Below, in pieces: positions 61,387-64,000 of a stretch of 64,000 nucleotides of DNA. Under the pieces are notes generated by a model that saw nothing but the letters and a program-made list of their open reading frames with translations, was not told where the DNA came from and did no database searches. Made by a program: the position numbers and the translations under genes. Source of the stretch: Tolumonas lignilytica (GTDB lineage: Bacteria > Pseudomonadota > Gammaproteobacteria > Enterobacterales > Aeromonadaceae); assembly GCF_000527035.1 (NCBI RefSeq), contig NZ_AZUK01000001.1, positions 558,001 to 622,000 of the forward strand, in the 5' to 3' direction. Position 1 is the stretch's first letter; every line of letters begins with the position of its first letter.

Positions 61387-61851
61387 TTATTTTTTCCCAT
61401 AACCTGATTGCTTCAAGGTAAAACCTGAATCATTGCTCCAGGCATCCAGACCACTCCGGTTATTTCCAGCCACCAGACTGGCCGCCAAACTCGGGCTGTT
61501 AAACAGATAGTCATCAGTAAAAAGATAGTTGTCTTTGGTGCGCACCAACACCCCTTTCACCAATAAATTATTCCGCAGATCAATCACCGCCTGACGTAAA
61601 GAACCGGCCTGTTCCAGTGTGGCTGTCGAGCCCTGCGTGATCATAAAACCCGGTTTATAACGCTGCCCCACCGGATAGCCGCTCGCCTCGGCATCTTTAA
61701 CCAGAAAACGATAAAGCTCCCGTTCCCCCGGCTTACTGCTCATTAAGGCTTTTTGTAATGTCATTAAATCATCAAAGATATCGATCGGTACCACGGCCGC
61801 AACACGATTGCCCTGATTATCGACGATAAAATTGACCTGTTTATTTAACAT
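61387..61851 (-). CDS. DUF4357-like protein, operon partner of polB
   Basis: A 154-residue protein. Residues 1-35 (FIVDNQGNRVAAVVPIDIFDDL) resemble the N-terminal strand of antitoxin-type proteins. The C-terminus, LAASLVAGNNRSGLDAWSND followed by SGFTLKQ, fits the DUF4357 pattern. I know no function. Its stop is 3 bases before the polB ATG, so the two are almost certainly co-translated. It has no signal peptide or membrane segment. Confidence 0.75.
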   Translation of the reverse strand: MLNKQVNFIVDNQGNRVAAVVPIDIFDDLMTLQKALMSSKPGERELYRFLVKDAEASGYPVGQRYKPGFMITQGSTATLEQAGSLRQAVIDLRNNLLVKGVLVRTKDNYLFTDDYLFNSPSLAASLVAGNNRSGLDAWSNDSGFTLKQSGYGKK

Positions 61852-61912
61852 CCCTGACTCCCCCAGTTTTCTTGGTTATGGTATGAATTTAATACTCGTT
61901 TTTTAGCAGGGT

Positions 61913-62344
61913 TTACAACATTTTAATGAAATATTTGGGTGATTCTGCAAATCCTTCACGCACATAAAAGCGATGCGCATCAACCCGACGCTGATGACAA
62001 TGCACCTCCATGCGATCACAGCCTAATTCGCGAGCATATAATTCCGCATGTCCAAGTAATGTTTTCCCCACACCACGACCTCTGGCTATTTCATCAATGC
62101 AGAAATAACTGATACGGGCAAAATCGCCCGGCAAGGCGATTTGCGGAAGGATATGCAACGATAAGAAACCGAGCACCCGCTCGTCATACCCTGCAACCCA
62201 GCATCTGGCCGCAGGATCAGTACCGATGGCTGCGAGTTTAGCGGTTATAAAGGGTGCAGTATCCGGATAGCCCAACTGCACCAGCAAGCCGGATAATACC
62301 GCTGCATCATTGATTGTCGCGGGACGACACCAGTTTTCCGACAT
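61913..62344 (-). CDS. GNAT-family N-acetyltransferase
   Basis: A 143-residue GNAT protein: CRPATINDAAVLSGLL start, strand ISYFCIDEIARGRGVGKTLLGHAE with the acetyl-CoA loop RGRGVG, and VDAHRFYVREGF. It resembles PhnO-like aminoalkyl acetylators, but the substrate is unknown. Its ATG lies inside the 3' end of the HAD gene (38-base overlap), with GGGGGA upstream. Confidence 0.85.
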   Translation of the reverse strand: MSENWCRPATINDAAVLSGLLVQLGYPDTAPFITAKLAAIGTDPAARCWVAGYDERVLGFLSLHILPQIALPGDFARISYFCIDEIARGRGVGKTLLGHAELYARELGCDRMEVHCHQRRVDAHRFYVREGFAESPKYFIKML

Positions 62345-62978
62345 ATTCCCCCACCTCTGGTAACGAATGAAAAAGCAGGCTGTAACCGCTATCGGCTGGC
62401 AGGGTGGTATGTTCCGTCGTCACCGCCAGTACTGTCAGCCCGGCATCGTGCGCACTCTGAATGCCGGTTGCTGAATCTTCCAGCGCAAAACACGCCGCTG
62501 CTGCCACATTCAGACGCGCAAGCGCCGTCAAATAAGGTTCGGGATGCGGTTTGGCGTGCTGTACATCATCGCGGGTAATGATGGTAGAGAAATAGCCTTG
62601 CCAGCCCAGATTTTCCAGCACCGGCATGATTTCCCGCCGATAAGAACCTGTTACCAGTGCCACTGCCAGTTCTGTTTGTTGTATATCCTTTAACAAAGCC
62701 TCGGCACCGGGCATGGGCACAGGCAACTCGGTTTGCAACAACGTGAGAAAACGTGCCGTTTTCTGCTTCATGAGTTGCTCGGTCGCGATGGGTAACTGGT
62801 AGTCGCGGATCAATATTTCCGCCGTAGCAAAGGTAGAAACACCGGAAAACGTGGCCATATAGTGTTTTTTCGTCAGAGAGCATCCGAATGGCTGTAATTC
62901 TGCCTGCCATGCGGCATAATGCAGATGTTCTGAATCCACCAGCGTTCCGTCAAAATCGAAACAGATTGCCCTTACCAT
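62307..62978 (-). CDS. HAD-superfamily phosphatase, beta-phosphoglucomutase-like
   Basis: A 223-residue HAD subfamily IA hydrolase: nucleophile motif I in CFDFDGTLVDSEHLH, motif II in ALVTGSYR, Lys in DDVQHAKPHPEPY and motif IV in FALEDSATGIQSAHDAG. An alpha-helical cap lies at residues 16-80. E. coli YqaB and YniC are comparable; the substrate is probably a sugar phosphate. Divergent from argA. Confidence 0.85.
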   Translation of the reverse strand: MVRAICFDFDGTLVDSEHLHYAAWQAELQPFGCSLTKKHYMATFSGVSTFATAEILIRDYQLPIATEQLMKQKTARFLTLLQTELPVPMPGAEALLKDIQQTELAVALVTGSYRREIMPVLENLGWQGYFSTIITRDDVQHAKPHPEPYLTALARLNVAAAACFALEDSATGIQSAHDAGLTVLAVTTEHTTLPADSGYSLLFHSLPEVGEYVGKLVSSRDNQ

Positions 62979-63113
62979 TCCATTGTTCCCCCCGTTTTAT
63001 TTTTCACCATCGGAAAATACATAAAAAATCAAAAAAACTGCTTATTTATACTTGATGCAAATGGGCTTTTTCACCATCATAGCGCTACTTTTGATGTTAG
63101 GACATGACCGACC

Positions 63114-64000
63114 ATGGTACGTGAAAGAGATGCAATGCTGGTGCATGCGTTCCGTCATTCAACACCGTATGTAAACCACCACCGTGGTTCTACATTCGTG
63201 ATCATGCTGAGTGGTGAAACAGTTGCTGATGAAAACTTTTCCTCGCTGATTGCAGATATCGCCCTGCTGCATAGTCTAGGGATCAGGCTGGTATTGGTTT
63301 TCGGTGCCCGCCCGCAAATAGATGCGGCACTGATTCAGGATAATATTCCTCTGCGCTTTCATAAGCATGTCCGCGTCACCGATGATGAAACGTTTAGTGT
63401 GATCAAGCAAGTCTGCGGCGGTATGCAGATGGACATCATGGCGAAAATGTCGATGGGCCTGATCAATACTCCGATGGCTGGCGCACACCTGAACGTGGTA
63501 AGCGGTAACTTCGTGACGTCACAACCGTTGGGTGTCGATGAAGGCGTCGATTATTTCCACGGTGGTCGCGTGCGTCGTGTGGATGCAGATGGCATCAAAC
63601 GTCAGCTTGATCAGCAAAACATTGTCTTGATCTCCCCACTGGGTTTCTCCGTAACAGGTGAAAGCTTCAGCGTCAGTTCAGAAGAAGTGGCTGCGAAAGT
63701 CGCTATCGCGCTGAATGCCAACAAACTGATCTCCTTCTGTTCTCATCAGGGGGTTATCAACGATAAGGGCGAAGTCGTTCCTGAACTGTTCCCTGAACAG
63801 GCTGAGGAATATTTAACACGACTGGAAGAAGCCGGCGATGACAGCTCAGGGACTGCACGTTATTTCCGCTCTGCCATTGCTGCCTGCCGCGGCGGTGTAC
63901 CACGTAGCCACCTGGTCAGTTACCGTGAAGACGGTGCACTGGTACAGGAACTGTTTACCCGTGACGGGATCGGTACCCAGATAGTGCGTCATAGCGCTGA
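63114..64000 (+). CDS. argA: N-acetylglutamate synthase (partial)
   Basis: First step of arginine synthesis: acetyl-CoA plus glutamate gives N-acetylglutamate. The ATG at 63114 gives [20 protein letters not shown], matching E. coli ArgA from residue 1; an upstream in-frame stop lies 9 bases before. About 295 residues are present, covering the amino acid kinase-like domain ([36 protein letters not shown]). The C-terminal GNAT domain continues past the window. Only weak ARG-box resemblance is seen upstream (TGCTTATTTATACTTG, about 63042-63057). Confidence 0.95.
   Translation, partial: MVRERDAMLVHAFRHSTPYVNHHRGSTFVIMLSGETVADENFSSLIADIALLHSLGIRLVLVFGARPQIDAALIQDNIPLRFHKHVRVTDDETFSVIKQVCGGMQMDIMAKMSMGLINTPMAGAHLNVVSGNFVTSQPLGVDEGVDYFHGGRVRRVDADGIKRQLDQQNIVLISPLGFSVTGESFSVSSEEVAAKVAIALNANKLISFCSHQGVINDKGEVVPELFPEQAEEYLTRLEEAGDDSSGTARYFRSAIAACRGGVPRSHLVSYREDGALVQELFTRDGIGTQIVRHSA

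Noticed and set aside
61387-61851. Antitoxin of a toxin-antitoxin pair
   Set aside because: The N-terminal strand resembles Phd/RelB-type proteins, but no small toxin gene is adjacent; the neighbour is polB.
61852-61912. LexA site for the DUF4357-like/polB operon
   Set aside because: No CTGT-N8-ACAG pattern on either strand here or between the two genes; GTATGAATTTAATAC is only a loose AT palindrome.
63040-63060. ARG box upstream of argA
   Set aside because: Only about half of the consensus positions match and no second box at the usual 3-base spacing is seen, so no separate feature was made.
1-64000. Mobile elements, CRISPR arrays, prophage or defence systems
   Set aside because: No transposase, integrase, repeat array, phage or restriction gene was found; accessory modules look like ordinary metabolic operons.

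Overview
The window is ordinary chromosomal DNA of a gammaproteobacterium. Almost every core protein aligns by eye with its Escherichia coli counterpart, and several gene orders match enteric ones: lpxD-fabZ-lpxA-lpxB-rnhB-dnaE, the rpsB-tsf-pyrH-frr-uppS-cdsA-dxr-rseP-bamA-skp run, glnS/nagE/nagBAC, fkpA/slyX and maoP/hdfR. Moderate GC content, a melR-type activator with a non-enteric ABC system and the neighbourhood of metA-metH suggest an Aeromonadales member, perhaps Tolumonas. That species call is inference and was not tested. Both ends cut through genes: dnaE on the left and argA on the right.

Layout. 1-17432 (minus strand): one long cluster of translation, UMP kinase, isoprenoid, phospholipid, outer-membrane and lipid A genes, running from rpsB down to dnaE, with internal hairpins at rpsB/tsf, tsf/pyrH and frr/uppS. 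17459-17574: an S2-type autoregulatory leader and the rpsB promoter. 17742-22071 (plus): map, glnD, dapD, closed by a terminator. 22244-33585 (plus): an accessory alpha-galactoside locus with a LacI-type regulator, a GH36 alpha-galactosidase, a family-5 binding protein, two permeases, a double ATPase, an aldo-keto reductase and a MelR-like activator. 33601-34759 (minus): a GNAT enzyme and an uncharacterised PIN-like protein. 34978-39741 (minus): metA-metH behind tandem MetJ boxes. 39996-44591: an HD-GYP protein, a CinA-like protein, a YciI-like protein, a second GNAT, fkpA and slyX. 44651-51401: glnS, nagE, nagB, nagA, nagC. 51551-52731: maoP-hdfR. 52728-55265 (minus): a GH32 fructosidase and its LacI-type repressor. 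55436-58826 (minus): a YfcE-like phosphodiesterase and feoABC with Fur boxes. 59005-61851 (minus): a DUF4357-like protein and polB. 61913-62978 (minus): GNAT and HAD proteins. 63114-64000 (plus): argA.

How the genes work together. The left half supplies the cell envelope and translation. The middle is a set of sugar modules, each with its own local regulator: alpha-galactosides (LacI plus MelR), N-acetylglucosamine (NagC), beta-fructosides (LacI). Methionine, iron and arginine genes carry or may carry their usual global control sites (MetJ and Fur seen clearly, ArgR not convincingly).

No tRNA, rRNA, CRISPR array, insertion sequence, prophage or defence island was seen. No gene-free stretch exceeds about 260 bases. 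The least explained items are the degenerate PIN-like protein at 34178-34759, the DUF4357-like partner of polB, the regulatory palindromes in the three sugar modules, and an inverted repeat in front of maoP.
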